Positions 26,409 to 35,631 of a DNA stretch of 64,000 bases are shown piece by piece. Position numbers and translations under genes: made by a program. How positions within the stretch are numbered: the stretch's first letter is position 1; the number at the start of each line of letters is the position of its first letter. Under the pieces are notes generated by a model that saw only the letters and a list, made by a program, of their open reading frames with translations, was not told where the DNA came from and searched no databases. Origin of the DNA: an uncultured Collinsella sp. (GTDB lineage: Bacteria > Actinomycetota > Coriobacteriia > Coriobacteriales > Coriobacteriaceae). The stretch spans positions 186,001-250,000 of the forward strand of contig UQKM01000001.1 of assembly GCA_900541685.1 (NCBI GenBank). The letters run 5' to 3'.

Positions 26409-29400
26409 ATGGGGGAACTCGAGCGCAACATGCGCGATGACGTGGGGCAGCCTCAAGGCAACGCTCCAAGTACAGACAATGGGGGACAAATGGATATGTT
26501 TGAGGACGAGCGCGAGCGCGCCTCGTTGCATCGCCGTGGCGCGATTGCACGCGGTGTAGCCAAGCGCGGCCTGGTGGCATTCCTGACCTTCGCGATGGCC
26601 TTTGGCACCACGCCGGCTCAGTTGTGGGCCGAGGGCGCCGAGGGCATTGCCGAGGCTGTGGCTCAGGCTGCGACGTCGGGCGAGGACGCAGCGCTTGCGG
26701 GCGGTGCCGCTGAGCAGAGCGGCGCCGAGGTTTCGGATTCCGAGGACGCGCCTGCAGCTAGTGCAGCCATAACAGAGGCAGCAACTGGCGACGAAGGCTC
26801 GGCGACGGGGGAGAGCCCTGCTACGAGCGAGCAGTCTTCGACGGCATCCGCTGGCCAAGCAGGATCTGCCGCCGCGGCTGCCGTTCAGACGGAGAACCCG
26901 ACAGAAACTGGCGATGTCGCCAAGAAGCAAGTCGAGGTCTCGTTCTCGATTATCGGCACCGATGCCGACGGCAAGGCTCAGACCTGGGTGGCACCTACGC
27001 AGCTTAAGCTCGACGAGGGCTCGACGGCTGCGGACGCCTTCGTTAAGCTGCAGGAGAAGACGGGCTTTAAGGCGAAATACGATCCGAACACGGCATACGG
27101 TTTCTACCTCGAAAGCATCACGTCCCCGAGCGATGGCCGCACGCTTGCCTTCGATCCGGCGACTTATGCCTACTGGCAGCTGTTTGTCGACGGCGCGTCT
27201 TCCTCGGTTGGCGCGAGCGGCGTCAAGCTCACCCAGGGGCAGAAGATTGAGTTTGCCTATACGGCTGGTAGCTCGTCCCCTGTCGTTAAGGACCAGGTTG
27301 CCGCAAATGTGACCGTCATTGGTCGCGATGCCCAGGGCAAGACTCAGACTTGGGTCGATAACGCGCAGTATGTGGTGACGTCCGGCTCGAACGCACTTGA
27401 CCTTACGAAGGTCGCGCTCGAGGCGAATGATATTGACGCCGTTGTTGCGGGCTCCTTCATTCTGAGCCTTAAGTACAATGGCGTTGAGCTGGGTACGCCG
27501 CTCGATTATTCGACCTCTTGGCAGCTGTTCATCAACGGCAAGTCGAGCGACTACACGGCGGACAATGTCACCATTCATGCCGGCGATACCGTTACGTGGT
27601 TCTACGGTGGCTGGGGCGACCAGTTGCCCTCTGATTCCGTCCATGCTTCCGTTCAGGTGCTTGGCAAGGACAAGGACGGCAAGCAGCAGGTGTGGGCCTC
27701 GACGGGCCAGACGAGTCTCAAGGCGGGCTCTACTGCCAAGGACCTGTTGGAGCAGACTGGTCTTGATCTCGTTACTAGTGAAGAGTCTTGGGGCTGGTAC
27801 CTCAGCGGCATTAAATCGCCGCTTGACGGTAAGACCTATAAGTCTGATCCTGCGACCCGCAGTTATTGGCAATTCTATGTAAATGGCAAGTCCGCCACGG
27901 TCGGTGCCGGCAACTACGAACTCCAAGATGGTGACGCCGTCACCTTTATGTATGCTGGCGACAGCGATGCCCTTCCTGGTCAGGTTCTTGGGTCTGTCGA
28001 TGTTATCGGTCCCGATGTCAACGGCAACAATACTTGCTGGGGCTCGGCAAGCAGTGTTTCTTTGCCCGAAGGCTCTACTGCCCAGAACCTTATTGAGACG
28101 GTCCTGAAGGCCAAGGGCGTTACGTACAACGGCTCCCAGAGTGGTGAGTACTGGTCCCTCAATTCCATCAACTCGCCGTTCGATCACAAGCCGTATGCCT
28201 GGGATGCTGCGACCAATAAATCTTGGCACCTGTATATCAATGGAGAGCCCTCCTTACTCTGCGCCAACCAGATTACGCTCAAGAGCGGCGATAAGGTCAC
28301 GCTTGCCTATACCACCGACGATTCGCCCATGCCCGATCCCGACAAGATTGTCGTGGACCCGAGTGCGACGACTCCTGATTGGGATGCCGAGTGGGCCGGC
28401 TACGGTAACAGCGGCAACGGTACGTCCGTTACGGACGCCAAGACGCCTGCGCAGGCCGCCGGTCTTAAGTGGGCCTTCGATTGGAAGGCCGAGTCTGGTC
28501 AGCAGTATGCCAACTGCAGCGAGCCTGTCATTGCTAACGGTTTTGTGTACATCGCGACCGAGAACGAGCTCATTAAGATCGATTCGTCCACGGGCAAAAA
28601 GGTTGCCTCTGCGCCGCTTGCCTCCAAGGTGAGCTATACCTCTCGTCCGATCTATACCAATGGCCTTATCATCGTTCCGCTCAACGGCGGTGCGGTCCAG
28701 GCGATTACTGCAGACAAGCTGATCTGCAAGTGGCTGACGCCTGGTTTGACGGACTTGACGCAGAGCTCCTGCACCGTCGTTTCGGACGGCGAGTACGTCT
28801 ATGTAGGCTCGGTCGATATTTCGTATGACGAGAATTACAGCGCGACCTACGGCAACGGCTCCTTTGCGCGCATTAAGATTGCCACGGGCGAAGTTTCTTG
28901 GCAGAACATCGACCCTGCCGAGGGCTATTACTGGACTGGTGCGGCTTTGACGGATAAGTATGCCATCGTTCCTACGAGCGCGGGTACGCTTAAGTGCATT
29001 GATAAGACGACGGGCGATGTCGTTTCGACCATGAAGCTCGGCGCTCTCGCAAATGCCGATTGCATTGCCGATCCGTCCAATGGTTCGACCTTCTATCAGA
29101 TGACGCACGACGGAAAGCTCCATGTGATTTCGCTTTCGGCGAAGGGCGTGTTGAGTGAACAGAAGACGGTTGATCTGGGCCTTACGAATAACATGAGCGC
29201 TCCGGCGGTGGCTGGTGAAAACTTGATTGTCGGCGGACAGACGGCTACTGGCTCTGCTCTGGTTCTCTATAACCTGAAGACGGGCAAGACCACGATGGTC
29301 GCTGCTGCCGACGGCAAGGCGCTGCCGGCTGGTCTCAACGGTATTGCTGCTACTCCGCTGGTGAGTGTTCAGGGCGGCAAGACCTATGTGTACTTCACCG

Positions 29401-30266
29401 TTAACAGCGCGGATAGCAAGGATTACGTCAACTACTCTGCTGGTGGTGGCGTGTATCGCTATACGCTTGGCGACGCAGAGGCGACGCAGATTTATGATGC
29501 GGCTGGCCATTACCAGTACTGTGACTCTCCGGTCATTGCCGATGCATCTGGCAACCTGTACTACATCAATGATTCGGGTACGCTGTTCAAGCTCGGGGCT
29601 GTTGAGTCTTGGACGGTTGCCTTTAATTCCAACGGCGGGTCTGCTTGCGACACTAAGTTTGTTGCTACGGCCGACGGCAAGCTGGTCAAGCCGGCCGATC
29701 CGACGCGCGATGGCTACACTTTCGGCGGTTGGTTCACCGATGAGGCTTGCACGCAGGCGTATGACTTCAGTACGCCGGTGACGGCCGATCTGACGCTGTA
29801 TGCCAAGTGGACCAAGAATGCTGTTAACCCTGGCGGCAATGGCGGTTCTGGCACTAATGGTGGCAACGGTGGCGCTGGCAACGGTTCCGGTGCTGGCACG
29901 GGCACGGGCTCCGGCTCCGGCACGAAGGGCCAGCAGGCTGGCGGCGCTGTCGCCCCGGGTCAGAAGCCGGTGACCAAGACGACGGTGTCGACCAAGACCG
30001 AGACCAAGGACAACAAGTCCGACAAGAAGGACTCCGATAAGTCCGATAAGAAGGACGAGAAGAAGCCTGACAAGAAGGACGGCAAGTCCGACAAGAAGTC
30101 CGATTCCAAGTCCGATACGGGTGCTGCTTCCACGACCACTGCTAAGAAGTCCTCTAGTGCTTCCGAGCAGGAGATTGGCACCAACCCGCTCGCCATTGTT
30201 GGCGTTGCCGCCGGCGTCATCGGTCTCGCCATCGTCGGCGTGTTCGTGTTCACCAAACGTCGGTAG
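26409..30266 (+). CDS. Surface protein: four transcobalamin-like DUF4430 domains, beta-propeller, InlB repeat
   Basis: A 1285-residue exported protein. Signal-like helix at about 55-75 (GLVAFLTFAMAFGTTPAQLW, cleavage near AEG). Four DUF4430/transcobalamin C-terminal-like domains lie at about 171-285, 293-410, 412-520 and 522-635, each with a W-Q/H-LYING-type strand (YWQLFVDG, SWQLFINGKS, YWQFYVNGKS, SWHLYINGEP). A PQQ-type beta-propeller spans about 660-1065 (ANGFVYIATENELIKIDSST repeats). Then comes one Listeria-type InlB repeat (GYTFGGWFTDEA), a Gly/Asn/Ser and Lys/Asp/Ser linker and a C-terminal membrane helix with KRR; no LPXTG. The riboswitch and the domain family point to corrinoid binding at the surface. 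The start could instead be the ATG at 26490 behind GGGGGACAA. Confidence 0.85.
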   Translation: MGELERNMRDDVGQPQGNAPSTDNGGQMDMFEDERERASLHRRGAIARGVAKRGLVAFLTFAMAFGTTPAQLWAEGAEGIAEAVAQAATSGEDAALAGGAAEQSGAEVSDSEDAPAASAAITEAATGDEGSATGESPATSEQSSTASAGQAGSAAAAAVQTENPTETGDVAKKQVEVSFSIIGTDADGKAQTWVAPTQLKLDEGSTAADAFVKLQEKTGFKAKYDPNTAYGFYLESITSPSDGRTLAFDPATYAYWQLFVDGASSSVGASGVKLTQGQKIEFAYTAGSSSPVVKDQVAANVTVIGRDAQGKTQTWVDNAQYVVTSGSNALDLTKVALEANDIDAVVAGSFILSLKYNGVELGTPLDYSTSWQLFINGKSSDYTADNVTIHAGDTVTWFYGGWGDQLPSDSVHASVQVLGKDKDGKQQVWASTGQTSLKAGSTAKDLLEQTGLDLVTSEESWGWYLSGIKSPLDGKTYKSDPATRSYWQFYVNGKSATVGAGNYELQDGDAVTFMYAGDSDALPGQVLGSVDVIGPDVNGNNTCWGSASSVSLPEGSTAQNLIETVLKAKGVTYNGSQSGEYWSLNSINSPFDHKPYAWDAATNKSWHLYINGEPSLLCANQITLKSGDKVTLAYTTDDSPMPDPDKIVVDPSATTPDWDAEWAGYGNSGNGTSVTDAKTPAQAAGLKWAFDWKAESGQQYANCSEPVIANGFVYIATENELIKIDSSTGKKVASAPLASKVSYTSRPIYTNGLIIVPLNGGAVQAITADKLICKWLTPGLTDLTQSSCTVVSDGEYVYVGSVDISYDENYSATYGNGSFARIKIATGEVSWQNIDPAEGYYWTGAALTDKYAIVPTSAGTLKCIDKTTGDVVSTMKLGALANADCIADPSNGSTFYQMTHDGKLHVISLSAKGVLSEQKTVDLGLTNNMSAPAVAGENLIVGGQTATGSALVLYNLKTGKTTMVAAADGKALPAGLNGIAATPLVSVQGGKTYVYFTVNSADSKDYVNYSAGGGVYRYTLGDAEATQIYDAAGHYQYCDSPVIADASGNLYYINDSGTLFKLGAVESWTVAFNSNGGSACDTKFVATADGKLVKPADPTRDGYTFGGWFTDEACTQAYDFSTPVTADLTLYAKWTKNAVNPGGNGGSGTNGGNGGAGNGSGAGTGTGSGSGTKGQQAGGAVAPGQKPVTKTTVSTKTETKDNKSDKKDSDKSDKKDEKKPDKKDGKSDKKSDSKSDTGAASTTTAKKSSSASEQEIGTNPLAIVGVAAGVIGLAIVGVFVFTKRR

Positions 30267-31166
30267 GTGAGGGCTGTGTCCAATAAATCCAAGGACGCTG
30301 AACCCAAGCAACCAAATTCCTCGTTCATTCAGTTCGACGATGCAAAGCAACAGGGCGCCGCTTCGGCGGCGTCCGCCCCTCGACGGAAGGCGCTTCTTGG
30401 CGTTCTGATTGCCGCGTGCGTTGCGCTGATTGTCATATCGCTGGGCTTCGTCCATCCTTCCGAGAGCGGCGCCTGGTCCGTTGATTGGATCGTTCAGACC
30501 GTGACGGGGGAGAGCGTTGTCACCAAGGACACCAAGGCATCTGGCTCGACTACGACTTCGGGCGAGGCCAGTTCTAAGGATTCCAAGTCATCGAATGACG
30601 CAAAAGATGGGTCCAAGTCCAAGGACGATTCCGAGTCTTCAAACAAGGAATCGGATAAAAGCTCGGATAGCAAGAAGTCCGATAGTCAGGACGGCAAGAA
30701 GTCTGGAGATAAATCCGCTGCCCAGAATACGGGAGCCGGCGATACTTCCAATGTGTCTGGCGGTGCTTCTTCGGGCGGCGGTCAGTCGTCTGATGGAGTC
30801 TCCAGCTCTAATGGCGGAAGCGCTCCCTCGGGCGGCCAGAGCGGCTCACAGGAGTCCAACTGCGTAACGGTAACGGTTTCGGTCACATCGAGCGCCGTGG
30901 GCAATCCTGTGTCCTCTGGTGGCACCTTTACCTTTAACGAAGGTGCTACCGTCTACGATGCCCTGTGCGCGCTGGGCCTTTCTGTCAACGCACATGGCTC
31001 GTCGTACGGCACGTATGTCTCCGCGATTGGTGGTTTGGCCGAGAAACAGTACGGCGGCACGAGTGGCTGGATGTACTCCGTCAACGGCACAACGCCCATG
31101 ACGGCGTGCAGCAACTACGTTCTCTCCAACGGCGACAACGTGGTCTGGTATTACGTAACGGGCTAG
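30267..31166 (+). CDS. Membrane-anchored single DUF4430 (transcobalamin-like) protein
   Basis: A 299-residue protein: short cytoplasmic part, transmembrane helix about 40-58 (LLGVLIAACVALIVISLGF), a long Ser/Lys/Asp/Gly spacer (about 75-190), and one C-terminal DUF4430 domain (about 195-299; GATVYDALCALGLSVN, TSGWMYSVNGTTP, NGDNVVWYYVTG). The GTG start abuts the preceding stop, so it is translationally coupled and shares the riboswitch control; a GTG at 30276 is an alternative. Inferred to be a partner of the large surface protein, handing corrinoid toward the membrane. A transporter is not seen in the window. Confidence 0.85.
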   Translation: MRAVSNKSKDAEPKQPNSSFIQFDDAKQQGAASAASAPRRKALLGVLIAACVALIVISLGFVHPSESGAWSVDWIVQTVTGESVVTKDTKASGSTTTSGEASSKDSKSSNDAKDGSKSKDDSESSNKESDKSSDSKKSDSQDGKKSGDKSAAQNTGAGDTSNVSGGASSGGGQSSDGVSSSNGGSAPSGGQSGSQESNCVTVTVSVTSSAVGNPVSSGGTFTFNEGATVYDALCALGLSVNAHGSSYGTYVSAIGGLAEKQYGGTSGWMYSVNGTTPMTACSNYVLSNGDNVVWYYVTG

Positions 31167-31186
31167 AGACCTCGACATATCGCACC

Positions 31187-31226
31187 AAGCGGGCGGTTCG
31201 GACAAACATCCGGGCCGCCCGCTTTT
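31187..31226 (+). terminator. Terminator of the corrinoid surface operon
   Basis: AAGCGGGCGG (31187-31196) pairs with CCGCCCGCTT (31215-31224), followed by TTTTC. Confidence 0.8.
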
Positions 31227-31263
31227 CATGTGTAGAGGACTTGGTCGCCGGGGACCTCGGCAA

Positions 31264-31299
31264 ACAAAAAACCGGTTGGAACGGGAATTCCAACCGGTT
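31264..31299 (-). terminator. Terminator of the first GtrA gene
   Basis: Perfect AACCGGTTGGAA (31270-31281) / TTCCAACCGGTT (31288-31299) stem, followed by a T-run on the minus strand. Confidence 0.8.
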
Positions 31300-31325
31300 A
31301 TACATTCAAGCAAATAGTGAATCGA

Positions 31326-31733
31326 CTACGACCGTGCGCCCTCGAGGAAGAAGCGGCGGCTGAAGTAGTTGTACCAGGTGACGAGGAACGTAGCGATCGC
31401 TTTCATGGCCTGGTAGCCGATGCTCAAAAACGTGACGCCCACAAACATGTACAGGTCGTTGAGACCCAGACCAATTACCGACAGGATGGTGAAGATCGTA
31501 AACTCGCGCTTGCGGCTCATGCCCTCGCGATGGTCGAACACGTACTTCATGCTGAGCCAGTAGTTAACCACGACGGAGGTGGTAAACGAGACTGTGGTGC
31601 TCATCAAAAAGTCGAGATGGAACAGCTCGACGAGCGCAATCAGCATGCCCCAGTCGATGCCAAAGGAGATAAGGCCCACGACAGCGAACTTGAGGAATTG
31701 CTTAGTATGAGGTTGTGCCAGTGCCTTGCGCAC
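31326..31733 (-). CDS. GtrA-family membrane protein
   Basis: A 135-residue protein with four transmembrane helices (FLKFAVVGLISFGIDWGMLI and so on). GtrA-like proteins are small membrane proteins involved in flipping or transferring lipid-linked sugars for cell-surface glycosylation. The GTG start at 31733 is used because the family N terminus begins there; an ATG is lacking nearby. It is a tandem paralogue of the gene at 31953-32348 (both share KYVF-HxEGMSR-REF and FLEG segments). Confidence 0.88.
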   Translation of the reverse strand: MRKALAQPHTKQFLKFAVVGLISFGIDWGMLIALVELFHLDFLMSTTVSFTTSVVVNYWLSMKYVFDHREGMSRKREFTIFTILSVIGLGLNDLYMFVGVTFLSIGYQAMKAIATFLVTWYNYFSRRFFLEGARS

Positions 31734-31877
31734 GTAATCACATCCAATGCGTTGACGAATCGAGCAGAGGATACTTTAGAGCTTTTGCATGGGAAACGTA
31801 AGGTCTTTGCCAAGAACTATACGAACTCGCCAAATTTGCAAGAGACAATCCGCAAACGTGCCAAATTTGCCCGTAAA

Positions 31878-31928
31878 CGAACAAGGCCCACGAACAACGC
31901 AGCGCTCGACGCACGTCGTTCGTGGGCC
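31878..31928 (-). terminator. Terminator of the second GtrA gene
   Basis: GGCCCACGAAC (31885-31895) pairs perfectly with GTTCGTGGGCC (31918-31928), with a 22-base loop and a TTGTT tract on the minus strand. Confidence 0.65.
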
Positions 31929-31952
31929 CCGTAGTGCAACGAGGAGGCCGAG

Positions 31953-32348
31953 CTATTTGGTCTCCTCGCCCTCCAGGAAGATCTTTCGGGTCACAAAGTT
32001 GTAGACCATGACCAGTGCGGTGGCGCAAATCTTGGCGATATTGGCCTCGAGCCCCAGACCGGCGTTGAGCGCCAGCACGATACCGTCGTTGAGCGCCAAG
32101 CCGATCACGGACAGCACGACAAAGATAATGAACTCGCGGCGGCGACTCATGCCCTCCTTGTGTGCAAACACGTACTTCATGCTCGCGACGTAGTTAAAGA
32201 TGAGCGAGACGATAAAGCCGCTGGTGTTGGCGATCAGGATGTTAAGGCCCAGACCGTAGTGGAGCAGATTCATGATGCCAAAGTCGATGACCGTGGCGAC
32301 GACGCCGACGACGCCAAACTTCATGATCTGCGCAAGGAGCTTTTGCAT
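31953..32348 (-). CDS. GtrA-family membrane protein, second copy
   Basis: A 131-residue four-helix membrane protein (IMKFGVVGVVATVIDFGIMN, ASMKYVFAHKEGMSRRREF, FVTRKIFLEGEE). The frame extends to a TTG at 32411, but the ATG at 32348 is preceded by AAGGCAGGTACC and gives the normal family length. It lies just downstream of fbp on the same strand. Two GCCAAATTTGC boxes (about 31829 and 31860) lie between the two GtrA genes and could be operator half-sites for the second. Confidence 0.88.
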   Translation of the reverse strand: MQKLLAQIMKFGVVGVVATVIDFGIMNLLHYGLGLNILIANTSGFIVSLIFNYVASMKYVFAHKEGMSRRREFIIFVVLSVIGLALNDGIVLALNAGLGLEANIAKICATALVMVYNFVTRKIFLEGEETK

Positions 32349-32426
32349 GGTACCTGCCTTAGGATTGCGCCGACGCGCCGCGGGGATGATGAACTCAGCA
32401 AGTTTAGCCAATCCCCACGGGTGGAG

Positions 32427-34343
32427 CTAGGCGCGCTCCTCGATAGCACCGTTTCTATATGCATCGAGCAGTTGGCGTAGGTCCTGGATCTGGCTGCGGA
32501 TCTTGGCACCCGTATCGGTGTCGCTTACCATGCGGCGGCGGTCGGCCTCGTCAAAGCGGTTGGTCTCGCTCTCGATATCGATATTGCGGGTGAGCGCCTC
32601 GGCAACGGTGGTAAAGGCCTGGTGCGACTTGAGGCGGCATCCGCGCGAGCTCGAGATGAGCGTGTAGCCGGCGATGCCCGTCTTGGGGTGGTAGGCGCGG
32701 CAGAAACCGCCATCGATGACCAGCAGCTTGCCGTTGGCGCGGATGGGCTGCTCGCCCTTGGTAGTCTTGACGGGCGTATGGCCATTGATGATGTGACCGG
32801 TCGGCGAACAGGCCATGGGGGCAACGCCGAACTCGCGCATGATGTCGTCGCAGACCGAGGGCGACTTGGTTAGCGTAAAGTACGGGTCCATCGGCTCGAC
32901 CCAGGTGCTCTTATCGGCGATATAGGCGCGCTCAAAGGTACGCACCAGGCGTCCGCTGGCGGGTGAGTTAAAGCCGATCCACAGGTACCACATCCAGTCG
33001 AGGGCATCGCGGTCGCCGACGCGCCAGGCTCGGCGGGCGATATGGTCGCAAAAATCGAGATAATCGCGGCCTGCGTGCCAGGTGCCCAGGCAGTTCATGC
33101 TGCTAAAGGTACCATCCTCGTTGAGCGGCACGCAGCCATGGAACAGCAGATTGCCGTTGGCGACCTTATACATCGAGCCGTGGGTGTAGAGGAAATCGAT
33201 ATGGCGATGCAGGTGGTCGGCGGTGACAAACTCGGACACGAGCTTGTCGATGATGTGTTGCTCCTGGAGCGTGAGCATGTAGGGGTCCGTCGGGTCGACG
33301 GTGGGGAAGTCGCTGGTCGTGAGCGGCCACACGCTGCCGTCGGCAAGCGTGACTGTGCCGGCGTCGTGATCGATTTTGTCGAGCAGCAGGCGGTTGGTCA
33401 TGTCGAACTCGGGGTGGCGCTGGATAATCTGGCCCTCGAGCTTAAAGAGCAGGACGTTGATGGCTTTAATCAGCGGGCTGATGGGCTCACCGGCGGTATA
33501 GGTGGCATCGGCAAAGGCGACAAGCTCGCGCAGCGAGATGCCATAGTCGTTCTCGAGGATCTCGTAATTGTCGTAGCGCAGGTTGTTGCGCAGCACCGTG
33601 GCGATGCAGGCAGGCTCACCGGCCGCAGCGCCCATCCACAGTAGGTCGTGGTTACCCCACTGAATGTCGATCGAATGGTAGGTGAGCAGGCGGTCCATAA
33701 TCTTGGCAGCGCCGCCGCCACGGTCGAAGATATCGCCCACCAGGTGCAGGTGGTCGACGGCCAGGCGCTTGATGAGCGAGGCGAGCGACTCGATAAAGTC
33801 GTCGGCGCTTGCGGTCTCTAGGATGGACCCAACGATGCGCTCGTGATAGCGCACGCGATAGTTGTTCTCGTCCGGATGCGTGTGCAGCAACTCGTCGATG
33901 ATGTAGGCGTAATCGCGCGGGATGGCCTTACGCACCTTGGAGCGCGTATAGCGGCTCGAAAGCGAGCGGGCAACCACAATGAGTTGGTCGAGCATGGTCT
34001 TGTACCAGGTGGGCGAGTCCTCGCGCTTGCTGCGGACCAGCTCGATCTTCTCGCGCGGGTAGTAGATGAGCGTGCACAGCTCGCCCTTTTCGTCAAACGT
34101 GAGCGTGTCGCCAAAAATCTCGTCGACATGTTCGCGCACGACGCCCGAACAGTTGTTGAGGATGTGCATAAAGGCTTCGTACTCGCCATGCACGTCGCTC
34201 ATAAAATGCTCGGTGCCTTTGGGCAGGTTGAGGATGGCCGAGAGATTGATGATCTCGGTAAACGCGGATTGCTCGGTGGGAAATTGTTTCGACAGCAGAC
34301 GCAGATACTTGAAGTCTTGCGGATTGCGATCGAATGCGACCAT
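32427..34343 (-). CDS. fbp: Class III fructose-1,6-bisphosphatase
   Basis: A 638-residue gluconeogenic phosphatase of the Firmicutes-type class III family, built on a calcineurin-like metallophosphatase core. Motifs: SDVHGEYEAF, LVGDIFDRGGGAAKIMD, QWGNHDLLWMGAAAG and GHTPVK. The frame extends to 34388, but ATG 34343 follows GGAAGGTGTTTC and starts the conserved region. It is adjacent to GtrA but functionally unrelated. Confidence 0.95.
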   Translation of the reverse strand: MVAFDRNPQDFKYLRLLSKQFPTEQSAFTEIINLSAILNLPKGTEHFMSDVHGEYEAFMHILNNCSGVVREHVDEIFGDTLTFDEKGELCTLIYYPREKIELVRSKREDSPTWYKTMLDQLIVVARSLSSRYTRSKVRKAIPRDYAYIIDELLHTHPDENNYRVRYHERIVGSILETASADDFIESLASLIKRLAVDHLHLVGDIFDRGGGAAKIMDRLLTYHSIDIQWGNHDLLWMGAAAGEPACIATVLRNNLRYDNYEILENDYGISLRELVAFADATYTAGEPISPLIKAINVLLFKLEGQIIQRHPEFDMTNRLLLDKIDHDAGTVTLADGSVWPLTTSDFPTVDPTDPYMLTLQEQHIIDKLVSEFVTADHLHRHIDFLYTHGSMYKVANGNLLFHGCVPLNEDGTFSSMNCLGTWHAGRDYLDFCDHIARRAWRVGDRDALDWMWYLWIGFNSPASGRLVRTFERAYIADKSTWVEPMDPYFTLTKSPSVCDDIMREFGVAPMACSPTGHIINGHTPVKTTKGEQPIRANGKLLVIDGGFCRAYHPKTGIAGYTLISSSRGCRLKSHQAFTTVAEALTRNIDIESETNRFDEADRRRMVSDTDTGAKIRSQIQDLRQLLDAYRNGAIEERA

Positions 34344-34661
34344 GAAACACCTTCCGATGGGGTTGGTAAAACTGATAAACAGCGTCAAACGTTTATCAGT
34401 ATGCGCCGCTTTTGTTTCGATTGGGGGTGGGAGGTCGAATTGTTGGCCGAACGGTTTGGTAAATCGATTTAGTTGAGGTAGATATGGCGGTTGGGTGGAG
34501 ACGTAGGGTCGTTTTTACAGACGTATGCCTCCGGGATCGATAGAGATGATGACGGTAAAGATGTTCACCACCTTTGGCTCTATTTGGTAAATAGTGGACA
34601 TTTGTACCGTATTTATGCTTGCTGTGCGATAATTTTTATAACTATACGTAAGGAGCCTCAT

Positions 34662-35552
34662 ATGAGTGATTTTGTCCTGACCTGTGAATCCGCCGCCGAT
34701 CGAACTCGGGAGTTCTTTGAATCGCGCAATATCCCTGTCGTGTGTTTTCATTACGAGATCGACGATGTTGTCTATGCGGACGATCTGTATCAGTCGATTA
34801 CGCCGGACGAGTTTTTTGCCCAGATATCCGCGGGCGCCATGCCCAAGACGTCTCAGGTGAGCGTGGGTGAGTACGAGGAGTTTTGGGAGCCGCTTGTTGC
34901 CGAGGGCAAAGACGTGCTGCACCTGACGTTGTCGTCGGGTATTTCGGGCACGTATGGATCGGCCTGCGTTGCGGCACAGATGCTCGCGGATCGCTATCCC
35001 CGGGGCGGCAAGGTGCGCGTCATCGATTCGCTGGGGGCGTCTTCGGGCTTTGGCCTGTTGCTGGAATATGCCGCCGATGTGCGCGATAGCGGGGCTTCAC
35101 TCGACGAGACGGCTGCCTGGATCGAGGAGCACAAGCTCAACCTGCACCACTGGTTCTTCTCGACCGATCTGTCGAGCTACCTGCGCGGCGGGCGCATTTC
35201 GGCTGCGAGCGCGATCATCGGCACGGCGCTTAAGATTTGCCCGCTTATGACGGTCGATTGCGAAGGTGGGCTGTCGCCACGTGAGAAGATTCGCACTAAG
35301 AAGCGCGCGATTTCCGAGATGGCTAAGACCATGGTGGCACATGTGCAGGACGGTGCGGATTATTCGGGTAAGTGCATCATGTCGCACTCGGCGTGTCGCG
35401 AGGATGCCGAGGCAGTTGCGGCGCTGATTGAGGAACAGGTTCCGCAGCTTAAAGGCAAGATTGAGATCAATGACATCGGTACTCTGATTGGCTCGCATAC
35501 TGGACCTGGTACGGTGGCGCTCTTCTTTATGGGCGACAAGCGCGTGGATTAA
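34662..35552 (+). CDS. DegV-family fatty-acid-binding protein
   Basis: A 296-residue cytoplasmic protein. DegV/FakB proteins hold a fatty acid for phosphorylation by FakA. The family opening (FVLTCESAADRT), SQVSVGEY, LSSGISGTY and RGGRISAASAIIG segments are all present. ATG 34662 follows AAGGAGCCTCAT. A GATAAT box (34628-34633) is a likely -10. A second, divergent DegV gene is at 53178-54038. Confidence 0.93.
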   Translation: MSDFVLTCESAADRTREFFESRNIPVVCFHYEIDDVVYADDLYQSITPDEFFAQISAGAMPKTSQVSVGEYEEFWEPLVAEGKDVLHLTLSSGISGTYGSACVAAQMLADRYPRGGKVRVIDSLGASSGFGLLLEYAADVRDSGASLDETAAWIEEHKLNLHHWFFSTDLSSYLRGGRISAASAIIGTALKICPLMTVDCEGGLSPREKIRTKKRAISEMAKTMVAHVQDGADYSGKCIMSHSACREDAEAVAALIEEQVPQLKGKIEINDIGTLIGSHTGPGTVALFFMGDKRVD

Positions 35553-35592
35553 TTGCCCCATCACATCGCTGCATGATTGCTCAAACGAAAAC

Positions 35593-35620
35593 GGCCCGCC
35601 TCACGTTTGTGGGGCGGGCC
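35593..35620. terminator. Bidirectional terminator
   Basis: GGCCCGCC (35593-35600) / GGCGGGCC (35613-35620). TTTT-rich sequence occurs on both sides (minus: GTTTTCGTTT; plus: AAGATGTTTT), fitting the convergent DegV gene and the TIM-barrel gene. Confidence 0.75.
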
Positions 35621-35631
35621 AAGATGTTTTG

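Noticed and set aside
28254..30455. 733-codon antisense frame opposite the corrinoid surface protein
   Set aside because: Low-complexity, Arg/Leu-rich translation with no recognised domain; plus strand is clearly coding.
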